A stretch of 64,000 nucleotides of DNA from Lamellibrachia satsuma. Its lineage: Eukaryota; Annelida; Polychaeta; Sabellida; Siboglinidae. The notes under the pieces are model-generated. The model ran no database searches. It worked only from the letters and a program-made list of their open reading frames with translations, and had not been told where the DNA came from. Shown here in pieces: positions 23,262 through 36,802 of this stretch. Location of the stretch: assembly GCA_033239005.1 (NCBI GenBank), contig BSQZ01000053.1, positions 851,501-915,500 on the forward strand. The letters run 5' to 3'. The position numbers were made by a program, and so were the translations under genes. Within the stretch, counting starts at the first letter, position 1. Each line of letters starts with the position of its first letter.

Positions 23262-24602
23262 ACATTTGTAGCCCCAGACCGTTATGCCACAGCTCAAATG
23301 TGACAACATCAGCGATTTGTACAACATAATCTTTATGTTAAGAGGTAATAATCGTTTGATTCTATTGAGAATACCTAAAATCTTTGAACGCCTATTTGAA
23401 ATGAAGCGATGTTGAAGACGCGTATGTATTTTGATGGCAACATTCCCGAATCACCGGTAGGCGTGTTAATGTTTTACGAAAACTGTCATTTTTGCGGTTA
23501 AGCGCGTTTGCGATATGAGTGAAAGAGTTGGTTTGCGATTATGACACAACTTGTTCAACTCATTGGTAACATAGCACTAGTCGATGTCATCAAGTGTTAT
23601 AATGTGTGATGGTAGCATTCTCATACAACCGTGCAACCCGCTAACACGGGAAACCAATTGTGGTCTGTGCCCATTTACGAGTACCTTCTGCCTTTGCAGT
23701 GGTGTCTGGAATGCATTATCGGACCTCAGATATAGCTACACACGTGTGCACGCACATGGACAATAACACATGGACATTAGCATTACAGCCAATAAAAAAC
23801 AACTTAGAGAAACCCCTCCTAACCCGTCCCATCTTCCCATTAACTCTCTACTAATTTACTTTTATTTTACTGATTATTTAAGTTAATATACTCTAAATTA
23901 AAAATGCAGAAAGCAATACATACTGCACATCTCATACTTTGAATAGGACGGTGACACATTTTCATACATTTTGTCTGTAATTCCGTTACCAAAAAAGTCA
24001 TAAAAGTTTTCATGAGAACTAACTATTGATTGAAATTAAAAGTTACTTGAAATTCTCTTATTACATACACACAGTAACAGATTAGATCACTCACTTTTAA
24101 TGTATCTTCTCTGATCTTGTGCAAAACCTGGTAAAGGAATTACATTTTGGTAACGGAATTACGGTAACAGAATTACATGGCATTTTCTCTTCTGGTGAAT
24201 GGAATGGAAACCTAGTCCTATTTTTGCAATATAGGTCAGCACTGACACTAAGACAATGTTTTGGTTAATTTAACTACAACGTAACAGAGGGCAGCTTCAG
24301 TCTTCCTGTTTCCAGAAATGTCCATGTCAAACTGAGTCCAAGAGATGACAGCCTGAATTTAAATCTCACAGAATTCAGTGAAAATGTGAGTATGGACATA
24401 CCAGTACTTACATTAATTGTTTAACAGAACTATTATATAATTTCATGAATATAATATAACTAATTTACCATGTATTTGCTAGCTTTTTATATGTATCGCA
24501 ATCATTATGTAGTTTTCTTATTGTATGATGAAAATGGAAAATAAACTATCAATCCACTTAATTGTGATCTCTTACTTTTACTTTCGTACAGTGTACAGAT
24601 AA

Positions 24603-25551
24603 CATGCCCCTCATAGCCAAGGAGAATACGCAGCGCTACCAATGCAAGTTAAAGTCTAACAAAGAGAAATATAAAATGGTGAAGAGAGCAAAGTAGCACA
24701 GAAAATAGTCCTGAGTGAAATAAAGAAAGAAGATGAAAGAGTGAGAAACATGGAAAGAGTGAGACAACATGGAATGAGTGAGAAACATGGAAAGAGTGAG
24801 AAACATGGAAAGAGTGAGAAACATGGAGAGAGTGAGAAACATGGAAAGAGTGAGAAACATGGAAAGAGTGAGAAACATGGAAAGAGTGAGAAACATGGAA
24901 AGAGTGAGAAACATGGAAAGAGTGAGAAACATGGAGAGAGTGAGAAACATGGAAAGAGTGAGAAACATGGAAAGAGTGAGAAACATGGAAAGAGTGAGAA
25001 ACATGGAAAGAGTGAGAAACATGGAAAGAGTGAGAAACATGGAAAGAGTGAGAAAACATGGAAAGAGTGAGAAACATGGAGAGAGTGAGAAACATGGAAA
25101 GAGTGAGAAAACATGGAAAGAGTGAGAAACATGGAAAGAGTGAGAAACATGGAAAGAGTGAGAAACATGGAAAGAGTGAGAAAACATTGGCAAAAAGAAC
25201 AAACAAAATGCTGTCCAAATCAAAATGCAAAACCTTGTGATTTTCAAATCACCACAGTCACTTGGAAAGGCTAAGAAGAAGGTGGTATAATTTTTACCAA
25301 ATGGACTGCAGTAATTGCACCTCTTGCAACTGATGCTGGACTTGGCACTTTGAAAAATAGGACTGGACAGTAACCGTGGAATTCACTCAAGGAAGCGGCA
25401 GACAAGATCACCAACTTCTATTTGACAACTTCATGGATATGCCCTGGTGAAAAGGATGTTGTGATTGTGAGAAAACCTGGTAAAGAGAAGACCAAGCTCC
25501 AGAAGCTGTATCTTTTTGACAACACTGGAGGAAGCTCATGCAATGAGACAT
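24603..25551 (+). pseudogene. Decayed protein-coding segment with an internal minisatellite
   Basis: From ATG 24604 the frame reads MPLIAKENTQRYQCKLKS, then NKEKYKMVKRAK and a stop. A second open part follows, dominated by the 18-bp repeat. Near the 3' end, 25400-25551 reads DKITNFYLTTSWICPG, then EKDVVIVRKPGKEKTKLQKL, ending in TGA. The basic Q.Y..KLK...EKY start and the FY......PG.KDVV.V....K.QK end resemble, from memory, a widespread uncharacterised invertebrate protein family. That similarity is an inference I cannot test here. Multiple stops and frameshifts show it is not intact. Confidence 0.45.
24745..25182 (+). repeat. 18-bp minisatellite, about 24 units
   Basis: The unit is agtgagaaacatggaaag, with gaga/gaaa variants. 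Three units carry an extra A (19 bp), shifting the frame between a SEKHGK and a MERVRN hexapeptide reading. These frameshifts argue that the array is not currently translated. Confidence 0.97.
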
Positions 25552-26113
25552 GAAACACATAATTTAGCTGTCTGTATATTGCACATATGACATTAGAATA
25601 TGAAGATACAGTTCCCTGTAAGCATGCAGAAGAGTAAAGACATGTACCAATATTTAATTTATGTTTTTTTCCCAAAATAATCAGACTCGTAATTCCGTTA
25701 CCATGCCATGTAATTCCGTTACCAAACAGAACATGTTAAGTTTAACCAAATAGTGCACATATCATGACCAAACTTCTGTCCAATGCATAGTCACTACCCA
25801 TGTCTATATAGTAATGTCAGCTAGCAGCATCAATTGATTGCAAGATTCAGACGAACTCTCATGACATTTGTAGGAAATTGACGTTGATTATTTCTGTGTA
25901 ATTCCGTCACCAAAATAAAATCATTCATAATTTCATTCATTTGTTATATTTTTCAATATGTATCAATTGGTATTTCCAGATAATATTTCACTTTTCTTTC
26001 TAGGCATATGCTGGTCTTGAAAATATAAACATATGCCAAAAAATGCTGTGAATTGTAAATCCGTTACCGTGGAACTGCTCACATACAACAACTCATGCAT
26101 ATGTGTTTTGCCT

Positions 26114-26116
<3 letters not shown>

Positions 26117-26186
<70 letters not shown>

Positions 26187-26192
26187 CGTGTG

Positions 26193-26264
<72 letters not shown>

Positions 26265-26269
26265 TGTGT
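26117..26269 (+). repeat. (TG)n(CGTG)n compound microsatellite
   Basis: About 32 TG dinucleotides followed by about 20 gcgt tetramers. Long alternating purine-pyrimidine tract with Z-DNA potential. Confidence 0.98.
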
Positions 26270-26746
26270 AAAATAACATGGGAAAATAACGCAGAGCTTG
26301 TGCTATTCGATCAAGGATATGAGTTATGTGAAACCATTCCACGTCAACATAAATAAACTTTGACAAGTTGCACCCGTTCCATTAATCAAGATGAAGAGTA
26401 TGATATGGGGTTTACAATGGTGCACGTCAATGTTTCACAAGGCGCCTATTATAGAAACGTTTTTATCACCACAGCTCGTTTTAGTTTCGCAGTACATCTC
26501 GTGTTCTACACAAAGCATGTCTTTCTTATTCCCGGATACTCGTAAATGAAGAATCGACTATAGACGCAAACGAAACCCACGAAAAAAGAAAAAAGTTTAA
26601 GCGGACCCGTCTACCGAATGAGCAAATGAGGATGAGGCTACACAGGCGACATTTATCAGTGTAACGGTATGTGAGCGTCATGCATTAAACACGGCAAGTC
26701 GTTAGTGATAGGCCTTATTTTTAAACGACGAAGCACCTGAAATAGA

Positions 26747-28235
<1,489 letters not shown>

Positions 28236-29550
28236 CCTAGCCATTTGTTTCTGCGTCTTCCTCTTGAACAACATAAATGTTTAAGACGCCCTATAATCCA
28301 ACTTAAACGATTCACATAGTATATTATCTCAAAATCAACGAATCTGATTCGCGGTGGGCTAAATAAATAGAGGACAGCTACTTCACGTAATTCGTCTTCT
28401 CCCGACGCCGATAGCCGACCATTGAAGAAACATCATCTTGGGTGACCGCTATAGAATCTAATTTGCCCTGTTCCAATATCATCTTATTTATATGGTTTGT
28501 CTATTTGCTTCGTAAGCCTCGTGGACTCGGCACAAGTAGCCTATCGCTTATAAGCGGCTTTCTGTCAGACGAACTCGTGACATGAACATAGCATTTTAGT
28601 TCATGTTGTACCGCTTAATTATTGTAAGAGGCTTATGTTCTTCGCATAAGAACATAAGCCTTAACCTCTGGTATGTCAACAGATGGTCCAAATATACCTC
28701 CTTTCAGATGCTTTTAGGTTTGATCTGTCAACCCTAATTAAGAGTTAAATTTTCGGGTCAGGCCAGCATAATCGTAACAGGGGTCAGACTACGGTTAAAC
28801 TCCCGGACATGGTTCAAATTATTGTAGTGCCTAAAATATGGAAATTAGCCGGTTTCAGTTAAGCTATTTAACAAGTTGTAACAACAAAGGTTGGAACGTT
28901 TGAAATGATTGTTATTTGGCTGTGCTGTGCAAAAGACGCGTGTATATTTTGGTTGTGAAATTTCCAAAACACACGTAAGCGTATTAATATTAACGACAAC
29001 TCCGAATTGTTAGGGCAAACGAGTTTACAACACTATTAAATGAACTGGAGGTTTGCGATTTTGCTTGTTTGGTATTATAGTTCAAGATGTTTGTGAATGT
29101 TTGGTGGTGACGTGTTCTTATCGACACGCAAAGCGTTAACATGGCGACCGTTGGGAAAATAAATGTGGTTTGCGCCCATTTACTGCACATACGAACAAAC
29201 CGGATTCTGTCTTAGCCTCGTGCCAGGCAGAAGAGTCGCAATCTGCAACTGTGCCCTGTTCAAAACATTTATTTCAGGGTGCAAAAAAATCCCGAAAGGA
29301 CGTACCGTGTCAAAATCACTCGCACTTGATTCGTATGCCATAGACCCGGAAGTGAAACAGTGATCTGTTCCCCGCTCAATGCTAACACGTAATGAAGGCA
29401 AAACTTCATTTGCATTTCCTCTTATGTTTCAGAATGTCGGACGTAGTTAATAGTGATATACGAAATTTACGAAACTTTTTAAGTGACGCAAATGCAGCTG
29501 AATAGGCTTATTGTCTGCTTTAGTGATAGAATGCATTGACAATGAAATGG
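28236..29550. other. Mostly unique sequence with one strong hairpin and dispersed repeat A
   Basis: Dispersed repeat A is at about 28290-28385. A perfect 14-bp inverted repeat with a 5-nt loop is at 28629-28661. No coding region recognised. Confidence 0.45.
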
Positions 29551-29554
29551 TGCA

Positions 29555-29755
29555 CTTTAAAGACTTTAATAGGCGGAGGGACATTTTACTTCCCCAAACA
29601 AAGACACCAGATAGTATGGACCAAAGACTGTTGGTGTGTCTTCGAAGGACACTTGCTAAGTGGGATGAACTAAGTGGGATGAACTAAGTTGCTCAAAACA
29701 TTATATGTGGACTCGAATCCAATTGACCACTTTAATCACCGAACTACTAAGCCCC
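29555..29755 (-). mobile_element. tRNA-derived SINE, family 2
   Basis: On the minus strand the head reads ggggcttagtagttcggtg with B-box ggattcgagtcc. The body contains ttggtccatactatctgg and ggggaagtaaaatgtccc, matching 39624-39675. A short duplication (agtgggatgaacta, twice) lies within the body. Confidence 0.6.
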
Positions 29756-31535
29756 ACCTTTTGCTACATAACGATTGGTTAATATGGGTCGTGCATGTCC
29801 CGGTTTATTCATGTACAAAATGACTATCGAAGAGCCTGAAGTTCATCTCGTACCAAACCATCCGAAGCAGCGATTCCGCATAGAACAACATTTCACGAAA
29901 GCCGAAGAATCTCACGAGCCTACTTTTACACTCGCATATCTACAGATCTACATATCTACAAATCTACAGATCTACATATATGTTACGCAATTCTTCGGCG
30001 TCGGGTGTTGCAAACAAAACATAATAATGGCAAAAACAGCTGCTGAGATGGTTTATCTCGTAGGAAATGGAGACCAGAGACCTTGTTATGGAACGACCGC
30101 GGGCTCCATAGGTTTTTTTACGGTATCAGCGATGTTGGCCACTGTGCGTGTTATTATTGCTATTTCGGCAAAGTCTGTAAATCGATCATTGCCTTTTTTT
30201 GTATTGCCCAATAAAAAGACTGCGTGAGCAGTTGGGAGACTGGACAGATCCCCAGCTGCGTGTCTGTACCGCAGCACCCTGGTCCTGTCCTGGCAGATAA
30301 CACTAATTCGGACCAGGTTTACGTTCGTTTACAATTGTCGGTTGCAATTACACAGAATCATAATGATAATATATAAAGTACTTCTGTTGCGCTAAAATCC
30401 TCGAGAGATCCAAGCTCGGCAGCAGACCAAAACAAAAGGGGCTAAGCAGTTCATAATCGATAAGCAGTCCCAGTTGTAAACAGTTGGATTGGTACACTGG
30501 GGAGCTATGGAGGATAAGCAAGTTTAAACAGGTGGGTTTTTAGTTTATGGCGAAATGTTGCTATATTTCCTACACACTTAACACTAACAGGTGCTTTAAA
30601 AAAATCAATGCATCACAAATGATCAATTGAAATAATTCTTATGTTGAGTACAGCTATATTGTTTCATAAAAGAAGATAACATGTATCATTACTGGTCATT
30701 TTTAACAGGCTTTAGCTCATTTTAAAGATAATTCATGCACTCTTGCTGCCAATGTTGGGTGCAATTGCATTTGCCAATTACACAGCTTCATAAAAGTTCA
30801 GTTACAATATAATCGTTGCAGTGTTCTAAAACATCAATTACCTTGTTACTGTACTTAATTACAAATTACGTCTTTGCGCAGGAACTGCAGCGTGGCTGAA
30901 GGTTGTGATAGAATGAACAAGTATGCCAGTGGGTGGAGTGTGTACCGTTTTGAACAGTCGCAAGGACTGAATTCCACACAATATAAGTTACCTTTATCTT
31001 TACCTAGTCGACCGCCACGTATAAGCGAAACAGTGTTCACGCGTGACATCGAAAGAATGCCATGATTAGCGTATTTCAGAAAGCTATTGACGTGACACAA
31101 AGTAAACAAGTCGTTAGTCGCACAGTGATCGATTGGAGTAATGTTTGACTTTAATGGCATTTCGACAACGAGCGAGGAAATAAATGTCCAATGTCGACAG
31201 CTAGGTCTGCATGGCGGTGTCTCGTGAAAAATACCCCGGAGGAAGGCAAAAAACCTAGAAACTTGCATTGCGTATTCCCGGTAGCTACATGGGTACTATG
31301 AAAATTGGATATAAAGAGAATAACTGCCTGTCAGGTGAAATACTACCACAAGATGTGTACTGATTACCTGGATAGCGCACCGTACCAACGTATTGGTGTG
31401 GAGCAAACTACATATAATGCAAAATGTGTTGTACAATTTTGTCAAACGCCAAAAAGTTTAACATTTCGGCCACATTAAGAGGCGATAATGGAGGAAATCT
31501 GAAACAAAGGCAAGCCACGATTATTATGGGAGAAG
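29756..31535. other. Non-coding, no recognised feature
   Basis: An open frame of 150 codons (29775-30227, +) and one of 137 codons (30855-31268, -) have no motif I recognise and no splice or start context that convinces. Treated as unsupported. Confidence 0.35.
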
Positions 31536-31536
31536 C

Positions 31537-31974
31537 ACAGATGACTCAATAACCAAACAGTAATGATGTGTGTAAACAACACAGACGACTCAATAACCAA
31601 ACAGTAATGATGTGTGTAAACAACACATATGACTCAATAACCACGCAGTAATGATGTGTGTAAACAACACGGACGACTCAATATCCAAACAGTAATGATG
31701 TGTGTAAACAACACATATGACTCAATAACCAAACAGTAATGATGTGTGTAAACAACACAGATGACTCAATAACCAAACAGTAATGATGTGTGTAAACAAC
31801 ACAGATGACTCAATAACCAAACAGTAATGATGTGCGTAAACAACACAGACGACTCAATAACCAAGCAGTAATGATGTGTGTAAACAACACAGATGACTCA
31901 ATAACCAAACAGTAATGATGTGTGTAAACAACACAGACGACTCAATAACCAAGCAGTAATGATGTGTGTAAACA
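31537..31974 (+). repeat. 44-bp minisatellite, about 10 units
   Basis: Units start agatgactcaataacc and end tgtgtgtaaacaacac. Most units keep TGACTCA; others have CGACTCA. Last unit is cut at about 31974. Confidence 0.95.
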
Positions 31975-33000
31975 AGCGCCGTACCTAAATATGAACTCAT
32001 TTGGTTGCATGTTGACATCATAATTAAAACAAATGGTGTGGGAGAAATCCGAAACATTAAAAAGCCAACTTATAAATAAAGTCGACATGAATTCTATAAA
32101 AGCCGCACTATTAGTATTTTTGGGTTTTAAATCAAATTAAAGCAGGGCCTACGTCACGTGCATGTTTACTTTTATTATGTCGACAACCTGTGAAACAGAT
32201 TAATGTTAATTTGAAGCTTGTCAAACCATTAGGAATCATCGAGCTGATTTTAGACTTATATTAATTAAATACCAATCAAAGATTACGACCCAATGATGTG
32301 ATTATACGAATTATTGAATTGTTGTGAAACGATTCTAACGCATCGAACTGGTCTTACGTCATATTAATTAAACATGAATCAAACCATTGTGACTCACCGA
32401 GCTTAATAATTATTAAAACATTCTGATCCTTTGGACTGGGAACATATTCGTGGGAGATGGATTTATATTATCAAAGTGAACAAGCTGCAATCAATACTCC
32501 GTATTCTACACATCTATAAAACAACAAATCGTTTCCTGAAGCATCAGAAAACCCGCCATATTGCGTCGCGCATTTCCGGGTCTGTCACAGGTTATGATTT
32601 CCGCCTGCATATTCACGGGAAGACAGCTGTAAGCTGTATTTTTTTAGCAAACACATGTACCAACAAGATTGATGCTACAGTTATTTCCTAAAGGTCAACT
32701 GGGCGTGAATCTGGCAGGTGAACTTTGCATCGCGGTTCCAATGGTCATTGTTGGCTCTTTCAAGTTGCGCTGGCAACGAGTGATAAACGCTCTATCTGCC
32801 GATACAGTGACGCAGATAAGGAGTAGGGGTCCGAGTGTTTCCGGTTGGGTTATCCACAGACGTCATCACCAAACAATCATTGGTTCATATATAAATCAAG
32901 CAGACCGTATATTTCCATGGTATTACCTTGAAGTGTGCGTACATTGTACATTCGCAGTAAACGTTTAATAAAGCCAGATACAGTAATTTTTATTCCATTC
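31975..33000. other. Unique AT-rich sequence
   Basis: No coding region, RNA gene or repeat that I can support. Confidence 0.4.
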
Positions 33001-33059
33001 TTTATTAGGTCCTATGTAATTCGTCTTTCCATGAATATCCATCTTTACCTGCCTTCACC

Positions 33060-33420
33060 TCTCTCATAATCATGGGTGGTCGTTGGGCACCTCATCTGAT
33101 GATCTGAGAATGTGTCTCCTTCTTTCTTGTTCCCTTGCTGCTATTTGCTTCTCACGGAAGTCAAGTCCTGTCCACTCCGCGATGTTGCCGTCTAATTTTC
33201 TTTCTGAGCATTGGAGAGTGACTTTACTAGGCCAGTGGACCCCGTGACATGGCCATACCAGATTGCTTCTTCCTACTACAGAAAGGAGACCTTCGTGTTG
33301 CCCAATGGTTTGCCTGACAGAAATATCGATATGACCAGGGCCCGCAGCAGTCTTAGTTTGGTTTTCAGGGTCAAGGTTTTGTCCTCTCTAACGATTTCAA
33401 GGGAAAATGTATTACTGTTA
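33060..33420 (-). pseudogene. LINE reverse transcriptase C-terminal fragment (RTE-like)
   Basis: The minus strand reads TLKTKLRLLRALVISIFLSG, then (other frame) AIWYGHVTGSTGLVKSL, then GNIAEWTGLDFREKQIAARE and RRRHILRSS. The order LK.KLRLLRALV.S.FL, GHV, NI.EWTGL.....A...R..RR..I is the usual C-terminus of RTE-type and related non-LTR elements. Stops and frameshifts are present. Confidence 0.7.
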
Positions 33421-33840
33421 CCGGAAATGTAAACCAGTAAATTTTCACTTTCGTTTTCACATCAAACACCTGTTGATTATGTACAAAACATTCGCTATTT
33501 TTTGTACACACATATTTCTCTATTACTTGGAGGAGAAATATTACCAGATGACGTCAATGGCCGCTGGCTTGGTTAATGGATGAAATAACACAAGTAGGAA
33601 ATGACAGAATTGCCCCAAAGTCAAAATCAATATTAATTCCATGCGAGGAACTGGTAGATACGGGAATCGTGTGTTAGAATGACTATGTTTAGAATGACTA
33701 CGTCCATCCCATCCGGGAAACAAACACCGCCCCTGTTGGACCGCTTCCTGTATCCACGCTAGTAACCAGTTGATGCTTCCGACCAATTATAGCATATGAC
33801 ACCGACAATCTCACCCAAGTCGACCCACAGCGAGGTGTGT
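33421..33840. other. Non-coding, no recognised feature
   Basis: No supported feature. Confidence 0.4.
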
Positions 33841-33844
33841 GTGG

Positions 33845-34200
33845 CAGGAAGTGTGAGATGGGAGGTTGTTCCTGAAATTGATGGAGCGTTGGCCTTAAAA
33901 GTAGGTGGGAGGTTAAATTGATGTGATATGGGAGGTGGGCTCTCATAATTGGTGGGCGGTTGACCCCCCAAAACCAGGTAGGAGATGGGAGGTTGGCCCG
34001 CAAACCAGGTAGGAGATGGGAGGTTGGCCTTCAAAACAGGTGGGAGATGGGAGGTTGGCCTTCAAAACAGGTAGGAGATGGGAGGTTGGCTTTCAAAACA
34101 GGTAGGAGATGGGAGGTTGGCCTTCAAAACAGGTAGGAGATAGGAGGTTGGCCTTCAAAACAGATAGGAGATGGGAGGTTGACCTTCAAAACAGGCGAGA
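33845..34200 (+). repeat. 31-bp minisatellite (gggaggttggcc family)
   Basis: About 11 units; the cleaner ones on the right start gtaggagatgggaggttggc and end cttcaaaacag. Units diverge towards the left edge. Related remnants lie at 4466-4640 and 60720-60800. Confidence 0.9.
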
Positions 34201-34397
34201 GGTTGAAACCCCTCCCCTTAGACCGCACTGAATGGTAAAAGTTACTGTCGACAGTAGTGAAATACCTTGTCGCCCGATCAGTTCTCGATACTGATATAAT
34301 CTGCGCTAAGCAACACTCAGATGTTTGGACCAATAACTGGAATGGCTTCGATTATTTTGCGATGTGATCTAGTGTTGGTTGTTCGACTCTCGTTCAC

Positions 34398-34443
34398 AGT
34401 CGTGAACTCGCCGTCGTGAACTCGCCGTCGTGAACTCGCCGAA
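34398..34443 (+). repeat. 15-bp tandem repeat, 3 copies
   Basis: Three copies of cgtcgtgaactcgc-like units. Confidence 0.85.
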
Positions 34444-35170
34444 AAGAGTCTGGCCTCAGAAACATAGTTTGACAGTTACCGACTCCATTTTGTGTACGCG
34501 TTCGAGATTCTACACTAGAAAAATTATTTTACGTGATGTACATTTTCAGTGTGACAGTGTGTCAATATAATAAAAGTTTAAAAGTATAAACGAATAAAAG
34601 TTTACTTTTATTTGATGAGTTAATCAATCCCCGAATGAGAGCCTCATTATATATGCACACCGAATCTGCACGCGTATATATAACTTTGCGGTATAGTAAT
34701 AAGTTGTACTCTGCGACCGCTAGATGTCAGCTCATTACTGCATGTTGAATATATTGGTCAGTAGGTGGCAGCACATAATGTGAGGTCTGACCAGTTACGA
34801 GTTTTAGTAGACGTCGGTCAAGCGCTAGCAGAATCCCCTGAAAATATCTTGGCAACTTGGCAACTGTGTTGAGGGGGTTGAGACACAGTTTTCCCAGTTA
34901 ACAATGTTAGTGACTTAGTGTCACACCAATTGGAACTACGCAGACCGCGGCAGAGATCGTCCGAAATGTTGAGATACACACCCGATGTCATTCCCAGCTT
35001 TGACCGGAACCAAGCAACCCCGACGATCCGTGCACACTGGCAGGCCTAGCCACCATCGCGGACCGGGCAAGCGCATAGGCTCGCGCAAGAAAATGGCAAC
35101 ACGTTGTATCGTGCACACGAAGAGAACCTAGCAACGGTGATACGTGTCTTTTTGTGGAGCTCATCGTTAC
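34444..35170. other. Non-coding, no recognised feature
   Basis: No supported feature. Confidence 0.4.
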
Positions 35171-35174
35171 TTGC

Positions 35175-35455
35175 CAGACAGAAGACGGTGTCCTCTTTGA
35201 CAGTGTGGCCCACCCATGCCTTGCCCTGTGACCCTTGCTCCTGGTGACGTGACCAAACAGTTTTAGTTTACTTTTCCGCATTTCGTTGAAGAGTTGCTTT
35301 TTTATTCCTGCTCGCATGAATACTTCTATATTCGTGACTCGCGCAGTATAGCTTGTGAGCAATGTGTTCATTAGACGCTACATATCGAATTTGTTCAGCC
35401 TATGTTGAATTCTTCTGGATAATGTCCATGTTTCCGCAACATACATCATAGAAAA
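35175..35455 (-). pseudogene. LINE reverse transcriptase C-terminal fragment (second type)
   Basis: The minus strand reads MMYVAETWTLSRRIQHRLNK, then FDM, a stop replacing the usual Trp/Cys, RLMN, and then ARVTNIEVFMRAGIKK, LFNEMRKSKLKLFGHVTR. This is the pattern YG.ETW.L....R.L..F.M...R.L....TD.V.N.EV..R.G......I...KL...GH, common in RTE and related LINEs. The premature stop shows it is dead. Confidence 0.8.
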
Positions 35456-36097
35456 AATAAATTATTTTTGCCACGCATGGTTTGGTATAGTCCAGAGAAA
35501 CAACTGTTGAAAGCAAACAAATGTGGGACAATTGTCAGGACAAAGAGTTGTATCCTGAAGTAGGAGCCAGAAGACATATGAAATTGTCTCTACGATAGAA
35601 TCATATTGTTGTACGCTTAACACAAACAGCGGCGAGTACTTGTTTTGTTATAAATAAATATCAGTGTGTTGACATATATAATGGCTACTGGAGGTAGGCG
35701 TGACTTGAATCATTAGTTATTCCACATTCTACTCAGCGTTCGTAGTGCGAGAAAATCTACTCAATGAATAACTTCTTGGAGTTCAATGGCGGTTGTGCAA
35801 ACTGTGCGTTTGCTGAGTTGACGCGAGAACCACTTCAGTTCTTTGTTCGTGCTTAGACTGGCCGCTAAAACTGGAGTCTATTTGATCGCCGTGAGATCGC
35901 AGTCGCTGTTGGCTCTCAACATGGTGGAGCCGCGCGGTCAGTGAACAAACCATCGCGATCTGAAAGTTCCGTCCTCAACCGATTTAATCCATCGCGAATC
36001 CGTTTAATTGATGTTCAGATATGTTGTTTGTAGATATGTTATAATAATATGATATAATAATATGCGCAGTCGGGTTAATAAACGAGTACATACTGTT

Positions 36098-36190
36098 GTT
36101 GAAAACACTGACACTATTGACTTTGACCGTTAGATCAGGTAACTTGTGAAGCTCTGAATAGCTTTTTGTTATAGCATACGATTTCGGATA

Positions 36191-36237
<47 letters not shown>

Positions 36238-36415
36238 CGTTGTAACTTCTACCATTTTTGCCGATTTTTTTACCGGATCCGGTCAAAAATAATTTATTAG
36301 CTTGTCCAAAGATTTCATCAAAACTAAATAACGTTTTGCACAAACGCTAAAGCTTGTCACAGTCGATCCTAGATAGGTTTGTTTTTCGCGTCTGAAACGC
36401 GACGAGAGAAACAAT
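36098..36415 (+). repeat. Dispersed repeat B, copy 1, with (AT)n
   Basis: Shares with 62554-62830 the blocks gttgactttga-like, ggtaacttg, accggatcc..gtcaa.aataat, tttcatcaa.ac.aaataac and tgcacaaacg-like sequence. An (AT)n array (36191-36234) sits inside this copy only. Class unknown. Confidence 0.6.
36191..36234 (+). repeat. (AT)n microsatellite
   Basis: About 22 AT dinucleotides inside dispersed repeat B. Confidence 0.98.
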
Positions 36416-36802
36416 TGAATTGATGATGTGCGTTTGAGCTGATCGAGCAACCTTATTTGAATTATATGAGTACGATTTAGCTTTGTGATTATGCTACGTG
36501 GAATCTTCAAAATGCAAAGTATTCAAAAGCCAAGAGCATCACGTGACAACGACGTCGTACGTATTATTGTATATTCTGCAGCAAGGTCTTGAACGGTAGC
36601 TGGGAAGTTAACATGTACAGGAGTAGTAATGGCCAAGTATAACGTGACACCAGATGTTGGACGCGGCTCTACTCACGTGTTTATTGGGGTTACGAAAAGT
36701 TACATGGGTTTAGTATGAGACGAAGATATCCCGATTAAAAGTAAAGAAGAACAGCGCTGAGGTAAAAATAAGAAGGTGGAACTGGATCGGAAAGAATGAA
36801 AG

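Larger units (their letters stand above)
23970..26075 (+). mobile_element. Candidate DNA element with GTAATTCCGTTACC subterminal repeats
   Basis: Eight copies of a 14-bp motif surround a decayed protein-like segment. Forward GTAATTCCGTTACC: 23977-23990, 25689-25702, 25710-25723, 25898-25911 (one mismatch) and 26055-26068 (one mismatch). Reverse: 24130-24143 (one mismatch), 24149-24162 and 24163-24176 (one mismatch). Three reverse copies lie left and four forward copies lie right of the coding-like centre, the arrangement typical of transposase-binding subterminal repeats. Exact ends and target duplications were not found. Confidence 0.5.

Noticed and set aside
24636..25247. Minus-strand ORFs of 170-203 codons (SHSFHV, LTLSMF repeats)
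   Set aside because: Antisense shadows of the 18-bp minisatellite, present in three frames.
29775..30227. 150-codon plus-strand protein
   Set aside because: Includes a short tctacagatctacatat repeat and no recognisable domain; no start or splice context.
31537..31974. CRISPR-like regular array
   Set aside because: Whole units repeat without unique spacers and the DNA is eukaryotic; it is a minisatellite. The same applies to 36803-38345 and 54690-55577.
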